In this document: piece by piece, positions 1 through 7,555 of the stretch
Position numbering within the stretch: position 1 is the stretch's first letter
Layout: every line of letters starts with the position of its first letter
Assembly (NCBI GenBank): GCA_001464035.1
Contig: LNEC01000017.1
Span: forward strand, 496,001-560,000
Origin: Bradyrhizobiaceae bacterium Ga0074131
Lineage (GTDB): Bacteria > Pseudomonadota > Alphaproteobacteria > Rhizobiales > Xanthobacteraceae
Reading direction: 5' to 3'
DNA length: 64,000 nt
Program-made: the position numbers and the translations under genes
The notes under the pieces: generated by a model
The model's input: only the letters and a program-made list of their open reading frames with translations
What the model was told of the DNA's origin: nothing
The model's database searches: none

Positions 1-403
1 GGAGAAAGTAGCCGGCGCCGTTGACCAGGTAGCCGCTCTTGTCGATCTGGAAATCGCCGCGGCGGGTGTAGCGGTCGACGCCGTCAAACACCGGCTGGCC
101 GTCGGTGAATGTTCCGGGCTTCTGCACCGAGAAAAAGCCGGTGCCGTTGATGGCCATGTAGGTGGCGACCGATGCCGACTGCACGTCGCCCTGCACCGTG
201 TTGGTGCTGCGCGAGTTGGTGCTGACGCTGCCGGAGAGCTGATTGGTCAGCCCGGTCGCGGGAACGAGATCGAGAAAGCTGGTATCGATGCGCTTGAACG
301 CCGTGGTCTGCGAGTTGGCGATATTGCCCGAGGTGTTTTCCAGTGCGTACGAATTCGCACGCAAGCCGCCGACGGCCGTCGTTAGAGCACCGAAGAGACC
401 CAT
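1..403 (-). CDS. flgE: Flagellar hook protein FlgE, N-terminal part (cut by window edge)
   Basis: Only the first 134 codons lie in the window; the 3' end runs off the left edge. The protein begins MGLFGALTTAVGGLRAN and continues with ALENTSGNIANSQTTAFKR, the N-terminal rod/hook helix shared by axial flagellar proteins, then a segment with MAINGTGFFSV and a YTRRGDF motif typical of FlgE and related hook/rod proteins. FlgE polymerises into the hook joining basal body and filament. The ATG at 403 follows a GGAGAAAG ribosome site. FlgF or FlgG would share the N-terminal motif, so the exact paralogue is slightly uncertain; the short MGLFGAL start and the serine/threonine-rich stretch after it favour FlgE. 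No other flagellar gene is visible in the window. Confidence 0.8.
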   Translation of the reverse strand, partial: MGLFGALTTAVGGLRANSYALENTSGNIANSQTTAFKRIDTSFLDLVPATGLTNQLSGSVSTNSRSTNTVQGDVQSASVATYMAINGTGFFSVQKPGTFTDGQPVFDGVDRYTRRGDFQIDKSGYLVNGAGYFL

Positions 404-523
404 GACACTTTCTCCACATTCGATCCGGGCGGCCGCCGGTCCCAAAAACCATGGCCGCAATCGAAGGAGCGCGTCGCAAGCCCTGTGCCAGAGTATGAAA
501 TTCAGTATTTTCAGATACTTAAT

Positions 524-551
524 TAAAATGCCCCGGTCCGGAGGCCGGGGC
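524..551 (-). terminator. Rho-independent terminator downstream of msrB
   Basis: On the minus strand the sequence GCCCCGG-loop-CCGGGGC is followed by ATTTTAATTAA. It lies about 45 bases past the msrB stop codon, in the right orientation to end that transcript and to separate it from flgE, whose ribosome site starts about 120 bases further on. Confidence 0.7.
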
Positions 552-595
552 ACAATTGCCGGGGCGGGCAACAATTGCCGGGCTAAGCCGGCGGA

Positions 596-1099
596 TCAGC
601 TCGCCGATGCTGCCGCTGGATGAAACACCATGCCAAAGCCATCGATGCAGTAGCGCAGCCCGGTCGGCTTCGGTCCATCATCGAAAACATGCCCGAGATG
701 CCCGCCGCAGCGACGGCAGTGCACTTCGGTCCGCAGCATCCCCAAGGTACGGTCTTCGGTCTTGCCGAGGGCGTTCTCCAGCGGCTGATAGAAACTCGGC
801 CAGCCGGTTCCGCTGTCGTATTTCGTCTCCGAGGAGAACAGCGGCAGGTCGCAGCCGGCGCAGGCGAAAATGCCCTTGCGCTTTTCCTTGAGCAGCGGGC
901 TCGATCCCGGGCGCTCGGTGCCGTGCTTGCGCAGGATCTCGTATTGCTGCGGCGTCAGCTGCGCGCGCCACTCCGCATCGGTCTTTTCGATCTCGAATTT
1001 TTTCTCCGCGGCGCTTGCCGGGGTGGATCGCAGCCAGCGGAAGGCGGTGAGCCCGAATAAACCGGCGACGGACGCGAGCAGGATACGGCGGTCGAGCAT
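596..1099 (-). CDS. msrB: Peptide-methionine (R)-S-oxide reductase MsrB, exported form
   Basis: A 167-residue MsrB, which reduces the R-sulfoxide of methionine in oxidised proteins. The MsrB fold starts near residue 40. Two CxxC pairs (CAGC at 80-83, CRRC at 128-131) are the structural zinc site, and Cys151 in RYCID is the catalytic cysteine. Usual family members have RYCIN here, so the D is a mild variation. Residues 1-30 form a leader with an early twin arginine (LDRRILLASVAGLFG) and an AxA-like cleavage region, so the enzyme is probably exported by Tat or Sec to the periplasm. It is a single gene, with its own terminator at 524-551. Confidence 0.93.
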   Translation of the reverse strand: MLDRRILLASVAGLFGLTAFRWLRSTPASAAEKKFEIEKTDAEWRAQLTPQQYEILRKHGTERPGSSPLLKEKRKGIFACAGCDLPLFSSETKYDSGTGWPSFYQPLENALGKTEDRTLGMLRTEVHCRRCGGHLGHVFDDGPKPTGLRYCIDGFGMVFHPAAASAS

Positions 1100-1227
1100 G
1101 ATGGTCTCCGTGCGAAGCGAAACGGGGCTTGTTCGCTGCTAGATACGGGGCGCGGCGGCCGAAGTTACAACGATCCGGACCGAAGCGTCTCACGTTTTTG
1201 CGAGAAGCCTATTCCGCGCGGGCGAGG

Positions 1228-2667
1228 TCAGGAACCTCCTCCGCCTTCGCCCGGGCTGGCCGCGGCCTGCGGCGGACGCGCGCGGCGCGGGCGGGCCGGC
1301 GGCGGCCCTCGGGTTCCGGCCTGCCGGTTGGCCTCGGCCAGACGTCCCTCGCGAATGCGCTCCTCGGCGCGGGCTTTTTCCCGGTAGCGGGCCAGCGCGC
1401 CGGCGGCGGCCGAGCTTCCGCGGCCCCACATCCCGATGAGGTGTCCGGCGACCCGGCCGGTCGTGCCGCCCGCCCAGACCAGTTCGAACGGCGAAAACAA
1501 CCGCCAGCGTTCGTCGCCGAGCAGAATGCCGCGTGCGATCAGCTGTCCGGCCATCGCCGTGGTGTTCAGGCCCTGACGACCGAAACCGCTGGCGACCCAC
1601 AGGCCTTTGCGCAGCTGGCCGATCTGCGGCATGCCGTGCACGGTCTGTCCGACCGCGCCGCTCCACACCTCGGCGATCGCGACCTTTCCGAGTTGCGGAA
1701 AGATGCTGTCGATCCTGCGGGCAATGGCCGGCGCAAAACGCTCCGGCCGTGCCGCCCAGGTGGTTTCAGGACTGGCCCACATCAGCCGGTCGCCCTCGAC
1801 GATCCGGAAATGGTCGATGCCGTCGCTGTCGGTTACCGATCCCCGAAACGTCAAGGCGTCGGCCAGCCGCTCGCCGAGCGGCTCGGTCACCGCGGCGTAG
1901 CGCCAGACCGGCAGCAGCGTTTCCGACAGCCGCCGCAGCGGCGCGCCGAGATGGACGTTGCCGGCCAGCACGATATGCGACGCGCGCAGCCGTGCCGACG
2001 GTGTGACGATCCGCTTGCGAATGCCGGACGGATCGATGCTGACGACCGGCGTATCCTCGAAGATCCGCGCCCCCGCCCGCCGCGCCAGCGCGGCGAGGCC
2101 ATGGAGATATTTACGACCGTCGAGCTGGAAAGCCTTTGGATAATGCACGCCGTGGAAATAACGACTGGTCTTGAGCTCGGCGCGCACGCGCTCGACCTGC
2201 CAGCCCTCCACTTCGGTGTCGAAGTCCTCGGCGAGCATTTGCAGCCGGCTGATCAAGGCATCGCCGGCCTCGACATTGGAGACCTCGAGCGCCCCCTCGC
2301 TCAGCGCAATCCCCGGGATCTGCGCTTCGGTCGTGTTGGCCCGCACAAGTTCACCGCCCAGTTTGGAAAGTGACCAGAGCTCGCGGGCGTCGTCGAGACC
2401 GACTCGCGCGATCAGTTCGCCGATCGGCAGTCCGTAACCCGGCATCACCGTGCCGAGCTGATGACCCGACGCGTTCCAGCCGACATGCCGGCCCTCGAGC
2501 ACCGCCACGCTGGCGCCGAGCCTTGCTGCCTCCAGCGCCGCCGTGAGACCGGCAAGCCCCGCCCCGACTACGCAGATATCGACATCCAGATCGAACGACA
2601 GCCGGGAGCGCGCCGGCGCCTCGGCGGCATCCACGGCGCTGGTCGCGCTTGTGAAAGTCTCGTTCAT
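1228..2667 (-). CDS. FAD-dependent oxidoreductase, DAO family (PuuB/OrdL-like)
   Basis: 479 residues. An N-terminal Rossmann FAD-binding site (VVGAGLAGLTAALEA, residues about 33-47) is followed by the GRHVGWNASGHQLG segment and a C-terminal VASGFGRQGLNTTAMAG motif typical of D-amino-acid-oxidase-type flavoproteins related to gamma-glutamylputrescine oxidase and glycine oxidases. It should oxidise a C-N bond of an amine or amino acid with FAD in the cytoplasm; the substrate cannot be told from sequence. The last 45 residues are rich in Arg, Ala, Pro and Gly and look like a disordered tail. It stands alone between msrB and the divergent SixA-like gene. Confidence 0.8.
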   Translation of the reverse strand: MNETFTSATSAVDAAEAPARSRLSFDLDVDICVVGAGLAGLTAALEAARLGASVAVLEGRHVGWNASGHQLGTVMPGYGLPIGELIARVGLDDARELWSLSKLGGELVRANTTEAQIPGIALSEGALEVSNVEAGDALISRLQMLAEDFDTEVEGWQVERVRAELKTSRYFHGVHYPKAFQLDGRKYLHGLAALARRAGARIFEDTPVVSIDPSGIRKRIVTPSARLRASHIVLAGNVHLGAPLRRLSETLLPVWRYAAVTEPLGERLADALTFRGSVTDSDGIDHFRIVEGDRLMWASPETTWAARPERFAPAIARRIDSIFPQLGKVAIAEVWSGAVGQTVHGMPQIGQLRKGLWVASGFGRQGLNTTAMAGQLIARGILLGDERWRLFSPFELVWAGGTTGRVAGHLIGMWGRGSSAAAGALARYREKARAEERIREGRLAEANRQAGTRGPPPARPRRARPPQAAASPGEGGGGS

Positions 2668-2763
2668 ATCGTTTTCTTAGGGATCGATCCGGCGCTTGTC
2701 ACCTTGTCCCGGGCATGAGCTTGTACACTAATCCGACAGGCCGAAACGAATCGAGATTGCGCC

Positions 2764-3303
2764 ATGCGCCGTTTGATGCTGCTGCGTCACGCCAAGACCG
2801 AGAACGACGCACCGTCGGGCCGCGATCACGACCGCCGGCTGGACAACCGCGGCCGGCTTGACGCCGCCGAGATCGGCGGCTGGATCGGCCGCCACCCGCC
2901 CTTTCCCGATTCGGTGCTGGTTTCATCCGCGGTCCGGGCGAACCAGACCTGGGAAATCGTCTGGGAAGCAATGGAGGACCTGGCGCCACCGCCGCAGGTC
3001 GAATTTCTACCGGAACTCTATGGCGCCGATCCCTCGCAACTGCTGCAAGTCGTCCATGCCGCGGCAGCGGCCGATCCGAAAGCCCTGATGCTGGTCGGGC
3101 ACAATCCCGGGATGCACGAACTGGCGCTGATGCTGGCGGGCAGCGGCGACGCAGCCGAGCGCAAGGAGCTCGGCCACAATCTGCCGACATCGGGTCTGGC
3201 GATCTTCGATTTCGCGGTCGACGACTGGAGCGACGTGGCATTCGGCCGCGGACGGCTGATCAGGTTCGTCAGCCCGAGACTTCTGAGGGCTCAAGGCTGC
3301 TGA
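2764..3303 (+). CDS. Histidine phosphatase family protein (SixA-like)
   Basis: 179 residues. The catalytic RHAK motif at 8-11 (His9 would carry the phosphate) and a second conserved His113 in LVGHNPGMHEL place it in the branch-2 histidine phosphatases near SixA, which dephosphorylates phosphohistidine on Hpt-type domains. Family length is about 160-180, so the gene looks complete. It is transcribed with the universal stress protein gene 71 bases downstream. A role in phosphorelay damping is possible, since an orphan Hpt protein is encoded at 13749-14126, but that link is inference. Confidence 0.85.
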   Translation: MRRLMLLRHAKTENDAPSGRDHDRRLDNRGRLDAAEIGGWIGRHPPFPDSVLVSSAVRANQTWEIVWEAMEDLAPPPQVEFLPELYGADPSQLLQVVHAAAAADPKALMLVGHNPGMHELALMLAGSGDAAERKELGHNLPTSGLAIFDFAVDDWSDVAFGRGRLIRFVSPRLLRAQGC

Positions 3304-3374
3304 AGCAAACTTCGGGCGACTGAGGCGGACCCCGGTTTTTTTGTGGTAGGCTGACCGCGAACACGGAGGCGCAG

Positions 3375-3800
3375 ATGTTCAAATCCATTCTCGTGCCGAT
3401 TGATCTCGCCGATACCGATCTGGCGAAGCCCGCGATTGCGACGGCGGCGACACTGTCGCAGACTTGGAGCGGTACGGTGCGCCTGCTCAACGTCTTGCCG
3501 ATGACGCCGGTGATGCTGGCGGAATATGTGCCGGCCGATTTCGACGCCCAGCAGCGCGAGACCTCCGAGGAGGCGCTCGGCATCGTGGCGCGGGAATCCG
3601 GCATCGATCCGGCGCGCATCTCCAGCGTGGTGCGGCAGGGCGGTATCTATCACGAGATCCTGGAGGAAGCCGCAGCCATCAAGGCCGACCTGATCGTGAT
3701 GACGTCGCACCGGCCGGCGATGCGGACGTATTTTCTCGGCTCCAATGCCGGCCATGTCGTGCGCTACGCAAAATGCTCGGTGCTGGTGGTGCGGCACTAG
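3375..3800 (+). CDS. Universal stress protein UspA family
   Basis: 141 residues, one Usp domain over the full length. It starts MFKSILVPIDLADTDLAKPA, and its C-terminal LGSNAGHVVRYAKCSVLVV segment corresponds to the GxxG(9x)G(S/T) nucleotide-binding end of the family. Usp proteins are cytoplasmic and tied to survival under stasis or oxygen limitation. An AACACGGAGGC ribosome site precedes the ATG. The gene lies 71 bases after the SixA-like phosphatase gene and may be co-transcribed. Confidence 0.9.
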   Translation: MFKSILVPIDLADTDLAKPAIATAATLSQTWSGTVRLLNVLPMTPVMLAEYVPADFDAQQRETSEEALGIVARESGIDPARISSVVRQGGIYHEILEEAAAIKADLIVMTSHRPAMRTYFLGSNAGHVVRYAKCSVLVVRH

Positions 3801-3853
3801 GGCATGCAGGGTTGTGCCCCGGCGCGGCGCAGCGCCTGCCGCAGGGGCCTTTA

Positions 3854-3882
3854 AAAAAATCGCGAAAACAACCCCATGCAAA
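3854..3882 (+). repeat. Dispersed intergenic motif, copy 1 (AACAACCCCATGCAA)
   Basis: An A-rich run followed by GAAAACAACCCCATGCAAAG. A near-identical motif (ATATCGAAAACAACCCCATGCAATG) lies at 7123-7148. Both copies sit just downstream of plus-strand genes. Its function is unknown. Confidence 0.55.
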
Positions 3883-3945
3883 GTAAAATGCCTGGACAGC
3901 GGCGGCTCATCGGGGGGTGCCTTGGTACCCTCGTGATTGCGGTGC

Positions 3946-4182
3946 CTATCGCATTCGACCCATATGCGGATTGAAGGCGCCGCCGACCGCCGCTTCGATC
4001 TGGCTGCGCACGAGGCCGATGTCGCGCAGTTCGCGGTCATCCCGCTCGAGCAGCGTCCTGATCGCGGCCCGGCGCTCGCAATAGGCGGCCACCGCATGCG
4101 CGGAAACACTGATCCAGCGGACCAATCCGCCCGACAGGCGGGGGATCGAAGCTTGCGCGGGGCTTTGCGATATCGTGGTCAT
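3946..4182 (-). CDS. DUF1127 small protein
   Basis: 78 residues with a C-terminal DUF1127 (YjiS-like) motif: RRAAIRTLLERDDRELRDIG followed by R-S-Q-I-E. The domain is a short amphipathic, arginine-rich helix pair. Some alphaproteobacterial DUF1127 proteins bind RNA and affect phosphate and carbon metabolism; the function of this one is unknown. A strong GGAGAAGAA ribosome site precedes the ATG. It is divergent from a MocR-type regulator 184 bases away, so that regulator may control it. Confidence 0.8.
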   Translation of the reverse strand: MTTISQSPAQASIPRLSGGLVRWISVSAHAVAAYCERRAAIRTLLERDDRELRDIGLVRSQIEAAVGGAFNPHMGRMR

Positions 4183-4366
4183 CTTTCTTCTCCGATCGGC
4201 TTCCGCCCGGCAAGGCGATGCCGTTGCCGCAGCGCTGATCGACAGCGGCGGCGGCTTCAGCGGCGTTGGATTGCTCTCGCTTTCCTCGGTGCATTCCGGG
4301 CTTGATGGGACTTAGATGATCCTGTAATTGTATCGGTGCAAGTAAAACATTGCTCTCGGTGCAATA

Positions 4367-5716
4367 ATGTCGAAGTTCGAATATGCCAGGCTCGCCGATG
4401 CCGTCGCCGCCGAGATCGCCAGCGGCGCGCTGAAGCCCGGCGACCGCTTGCCGCCGCAGCGTGTCTTTGCCTATGAGCGCAAGATCGCCACCTCGACGGC
4501 CAGCCGGGTCTACACCGAACTGCTGCGCCGCGGCCTCGTCGTCGGCGAAGTCGGACGCGGCACGTTCATCTCAGGCGAAGCGCGCCGCGGCATCGCCGCG
4601 CCGGCCGAGCCGCGCGGCGCGCGCATCGACCTGGAATTCAACTATCCGATGCTGCCGACGCAATCGGCGCTGATCGCCAGGAGCCTGGAGGGACTGAACC
4701 GGCCGGAGGCGCTCGATATCGCGCTACGGCAGGCGACCAGCACCGGCACGCCGGGCTTGAGAAAAGTCGCCGCGGAGTATCTCACCCGTCAAAACCGGGA
4801 TTGGTCGCCCAGCCCGGACCAGATGGTGTTCACCGCCAACGGCCGGCAGTGCATCGCGGCCGCGCTGGCTGCGAGCGTGCCGGCCGGCGGCCGCTGCGGG
4901 GTCGAAGCCTTGACTTACCCTTTCATCAAGGGCATCGCCGCCCGGCTCGGCGTCACGCTGGTGCCGCTGGCGATGGATGAACATGGCGTTCGCCCGGATG
5001 CCGTGCAAAAAGCTCACCGCGAAGCGCATCTGTCGGCGCTGTACATTCAGCCCGTCATTCAGAATCCGCTGGGCATCACGATGCCGTCCGCGCGCCGCGC
5101 CGACCTGCTGCGCGTCGTCGAAAAACTCGATCTCATCGTGATCGAAGATATGGTCTACGGATTTCTCGACGACGAGCCGCCGCTGGCAGCATTGGCGCCG
5201 GACCGTTGCGTGGTGCTCGACAGCCTTTCCAAGAAGGTGGCGCCCGGGCTGTCGCTCGGCTTCATCGTTTCGCCGCCTCGCCTGCGCGAGAACGTCATGG
5301 CTGCGGTCCGCTCGGGCGGCTGGACCGCGCCGGGATTCGCGTTCGCCGCCGCGCACCGGCTGATGGGCGATGGCACCGCGGCGGAGCTCGCGCGGCTGAA
5401 ACGGATCGATGCGCAGCAGCGCCAGAAGATCGCCGCGGCCTGCCTGTCCGGCCTCGAGGTTCAGGCCAACCCCAAATCCTACCATCTGTGGCTGACGCTG
5501 CCGCCGCACTGGCGGTCGCAAACCTTCGTCGCGGCCGCGGCGCGGCGGGACATCGCCCTGACACCATCGACGACCTTCGCCGCCAGCCCCGGCCATGCGC
5601 CGAACGCGGTCCGGCTGGCGCTGGCGGCCCCTCCGATCGAACAACTCGAAACCGCGCTGCGCACATTGTCGGGGATGCTGCGCGCGAAGGAAGAGGATTT
5701 TGACGAGACGGAATGA
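4367..5716 (+). CDS. MocR/GntR-family transcriptional regulator with aminotransferase domain
   Basis: 449 residues. Residues 1-70 are a GntR winged helix (DRLPPQRVFAYERKIATSTA, then RGLVVGEVGRGTFIS). From about 85 on there is a fold-type I aminotransferase domain. QNPLGITMP (232-240), IEDMVYGFLDD (259-269) and the PLP-lysine motif DSLSKK (285-290, Lys289 likely) are intact, so it can be expected to bind PLP. MocR proteins use this domain to sense small molecules, often PLP or amines. It is divergent from the DUF1127 gene, a pairing typical of an autoregulated regulator and its target. Confidence 0.9.
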   Translation: MSKFEYARLADAVAAEIASGALKPGDRLPPQRVFAYERKIATSTASRVYTELLRRGLVVGEVGRGTFISGEARRGIAAPAEPRGARIDLEFNYPMLPTQSALIARSLEGLNRPEALDIALRQATSTGTPGLRKVAAEYLTRQNRDWSPSPDQMVFTANGRQCIAAALAASVPAGGRCGVEALTYPFIKGIAARLGVTLVPLAMDEHGVRPDAVQKAHREAHLSALYIQPVIQNPLGITMPSARRADLLRVVEKLDLIVIEDMVYGFLDDEPPLAALAPDRCVVLDSLSKKVAPGLSLGFIVSPPRLRENVMAAVRSGGWTAPGFAFAAAHRLMGDGTAAELARLKRIDAQQRQKIAAACLSGLEVQANPKSYHLWLTLPPHWRSQTFVAAAARRDIALTPSTTFAASPGHAPNAVRLALAAPPIEQLETALRTLSGMLRAKEEDFDETE

Positions 5717-5809
5717 CGCCTGCCCTGCTCCCTCATGGTGGGGAGCGCGTCCGGGCAGCGCCAGCGCTGCGCGGCGCGCGTCTCGAACCATCTGGCACAT
5801 TGCTGTTTC

Positions 5810-5922
5810 CATCCTTCGAGACGCCGCGCGAAGACGCGCGGCTCCTCAGGATGAGGTGCGACTTGTCGAAACACCACAACCTCATGCTGAGGAGCGAGCG
5901 GCGCGAGCGTCTCGAAGCATGG
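5810..5922. repeat. Palindromic intergenic repeat element
   Basis: The left arm (5810-5856, CATCCTTCGAGACGC...CTCAGGATGAGG) and right arm (5880-5922) are imperfect inverted repeats of each other around a spacer of about 23 bases. The arm sequence CTTCGAGACGC..CTCCTCA is a commonly dispersed intergenic repeat in Bradyrhizobium-type genomes (from memory, not searched). It fills most of the gap between the convergent MocR gene and the membrane protein gene at 5936. Confidence 0.7.
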
Positions 5923-5935
5923 GCAGCACGCGACT

Positions 5936-6553
5936 CTACCTGCCCTGCGGCAGCAGCGCCTGCGGCAGTTGATCGAAGGTGTAGGTCTGCGGCCGGTTGC
6001 GGCGGATGAAGCCGCCGATCTGCCAGCCGAACAGCGCGGCGAAGCCGACCAGAAACAGGGCGCCGCCGAACGCTTCGGTGGCGAGCGCGCGGGCCAGCAG
6101 TCCGGTGAGGGCCATCGCGACCAGCGCCAGCATCGCCACGCCCGCGGCATAGAGACCGGATCTGATGCCGCCGATCAGGGCGGCCCGGCTGCCCGCCTGC
6201 GCCATGCGCGCATGCAGATGTGTGATGAAGCCGCGGTATTCCCGATCCTGCGGCGCCATCAGCGCCACGGTCTGCCAGCTGGTCGAGAGAATGACGAGGC
6301 GCTGACCATCCCTGCGTTCGATATCGGCGCGAAACCGGCGCGACTGCATCGACACCGGCCGATACGACAGCCGGACCACGGCGATATCGGCATAGGGCCA
6401 GACGCCGGACTTGGCCCCGACCTGCCACGACAACCCCTCGTCCGTCAGCTCGAATTGATGCGCGCTGCCGATCAGCGAAGCCTTGTAGGCGTATCGGGTC
6501 GTGTGCGCCTCGTCTGCCTTGGCCGGCGGTGGATCCTGCTGTGGTTTTGACAA
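5936..6553 (-). CDS. Hypothetical membrane protein
   Basis: 205 residues, family not recognised. Residues 1-120 are soluble and rich in beta-type sequence (KASLIGSAHQFELTDEGLSW, then VWPYADIAVVRLSYRP), resembling a membrane-associated PH-like domain. Two hydrophobic helices follow at about 135-158 and 163-185 (AAGVAMLALVAMALTGLLA, GALFLVGFAALFGWQIGGFI), then a basic tail. It diverges from another small membrane protein gene at 6627 across a 73-base gap that must hold both promoters. Coding is supported by the open frame and GC-rich third positions. Confidence 0.65.
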   Translation of the reverse strand: MSKPQQDPPPAKADEAHTTRYAYKASLIGSAHQFELTDEGLSWQVGAKSGVWPYADIAVVRLSYRPVSMQSRRFRADIERRDGQRLVILSTSWQTVALMAPQDREYRGFITHLHARMAQAGSRAALIGGIRSGLYAAGVAMLALVAMALTGLLARALATEAFGGALFLVGFAALFGWQIGGFIRRNRPQTYTFDQLPQALLPQGR

Positions 6554-6626
6554 TCCGATCCATCCGGTGCTGGCAGCTGGCGTTGTCGGCTTGCACGGCC
6601 AACCGACTTCATCTTAACTGCAAGCC

Positions 6627-7061
6627 ATGGCCGAGACGACCTATTTCCCGCGCCGCCTGATTCTGGCGGGCGCGATGATATCAGGGGTGCTGCTGGCGCT
6701 CGCCGTGCACATGCTGGGGGCGCGCTACGGCCTCGACCTCGGCGGCCTGTGGCGCGCCGATACACGCGAATTCATGCCCGCGGGGGCGGCCATCGCGTGG
6801 TGGATGATCGCCGGCGTCGGCTTCTGCGGCGGCTATTTCACTGCGACGCTGATGGACAGCGCGGTAGCCGGGCAAATCCCGCCGCGGATGCGCCAGTTCC
6901 TGATCGCGATCGGCGTCCTCGTGCTGGCCGGCGCGGGCCAGGCGGCCTCGGCTCCGAGCCCGATCCCGTCCATATCGGGCGTGCTGGCGGGCCTGGCGGC
7001 GCTGGGCCTCGGCGCCGCGATGGCGTTCTGCGGCGCGCATTTTGCGCTCCGCCGGGCGTGA
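6627..7061 (+). CDS. Hypothetical integral membrane protein
   Basis: 144 residues, unrecognised. Four hydrophobic segments are visible, at about 10-30, 52-72, 87-105 and 113-138, with a short polar N-terminus and an RRA C-terminus. No enzymatic motif is seen. It is divergent from the 205-residue membrane protein gene. Confidence 0.6.
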   Translation: MAETTYFPRRLILAGAMISGVLLALAVHMLGARYGLDLGGLWRADTREFMPAGAAIAWWMIAGVGFCGGYFTATLMDSAVAGQIPPRMRQFLIAIGVLVLAGAGQAASAPSPIPSISGVLAGLAALGLGAAMAFCGAHFALRRA

Positions 7062-7122
7062 CGCGCCCGCAGGCCGGCGGCCCGGATGGACCAACGGGTC
7101 GACCCGGTGCACGCCCTCAACC

Positions 7123-7148
7123 AAAATATCGAAAACAACCCCATGCAA
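7123..7148 (+). repeat. Dispersed intergenic motif, copy 2 (AACAACCCCATGCAA)
   Basis: Shares GAAAACAACCCCATGCAA with the copy at 3854-3882 and again lies just downstream of a plus-strand gene. Confidence 0.55.
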
Positions 7149-7242
7149 TGCAAGAATCCGTTCATGGAATGTGGCCGCTGAAGCGCCCTGCCGAAAACAT
7201 CTGTCGTAGCTATCGGCACACTTGCACGACCACCGCTGTCAT

Positions 7243-7261
7243 CGCCCGGCTCGACCGGGCG
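7243..7261. repeat. Short palindrome CGCCCGG-CTCGA-CCGGGCG
   Basis: Perfect 7-base arms around a 5-base loop within TCATCGCCCGG..CCGGGCGAC, which looks like a truncated copy of a dispersed palindromic repeat. No T-run follows on either strand, so it is not a typical terminator. Confidence 0.5.
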
Positions 7262-7555
7262 ACGACGGTCTTGATGGTGGCGAGCGCCCTTTCCGGGCCC
7301 CAGTCATGCTGGAACCGCGGAACCTCCCGCGCCGGAAGCAATTGACACCGCTCAATACCCCGACTCGAATTTTCCGCGTCAGGGTTTATATAAGAAATGT
7401 GACAGCCGCCCCGGCGGAGGGCCGAACCCGGCCTTGTTGCACAACCCGGCGTTTTTGCCCTAAGGGTCTTCGCGAGATCGGGCGATCGCCGTAACGCCTG
7501 TCATCAATCGCTGCGAAAAGGCTCGCAACCTGTTGCCGCCCCGCCGGGAGGACGA

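Larger units (their letters stand above)
7062..7555. other. Gene-poor interval with degenerate repeats
   Basis: 494 bases without a convincing gene. It holds copy 2 of the AACAACCCCATGCAA motif (7123-7148) and a short palindrome (7243-7261). An AT-rich stretch at about 7383-7400 (GTTTATATAAGAAATGTGA) is the best candidate for promoter sequence serving the gene at 7556, but no consensus sigma-70 pair can be assigned. Short open frames here look non-coding. Confidence 0.5.

Noticed and set aside
1129..2373. A 414-codon plus-strand frame over the FAD oxidoreductase gene
   Set aside because: It is the antisense of a clearly recognisable DAO-family gene and has no domain character.
7310..7345. 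GGAACC boxes that resemble the -35 element of EcfG (general stress) promoters
   Set aside because: No CGTT at the required 16-17-base spacing was found downstream of either GGAAC.
7222..7494. Small open frame of 90 codons in the 7062-7555 gap
   Set aside because: It crosses a palindromic repeat, lacks a ribosome site and has no recognisable motif.
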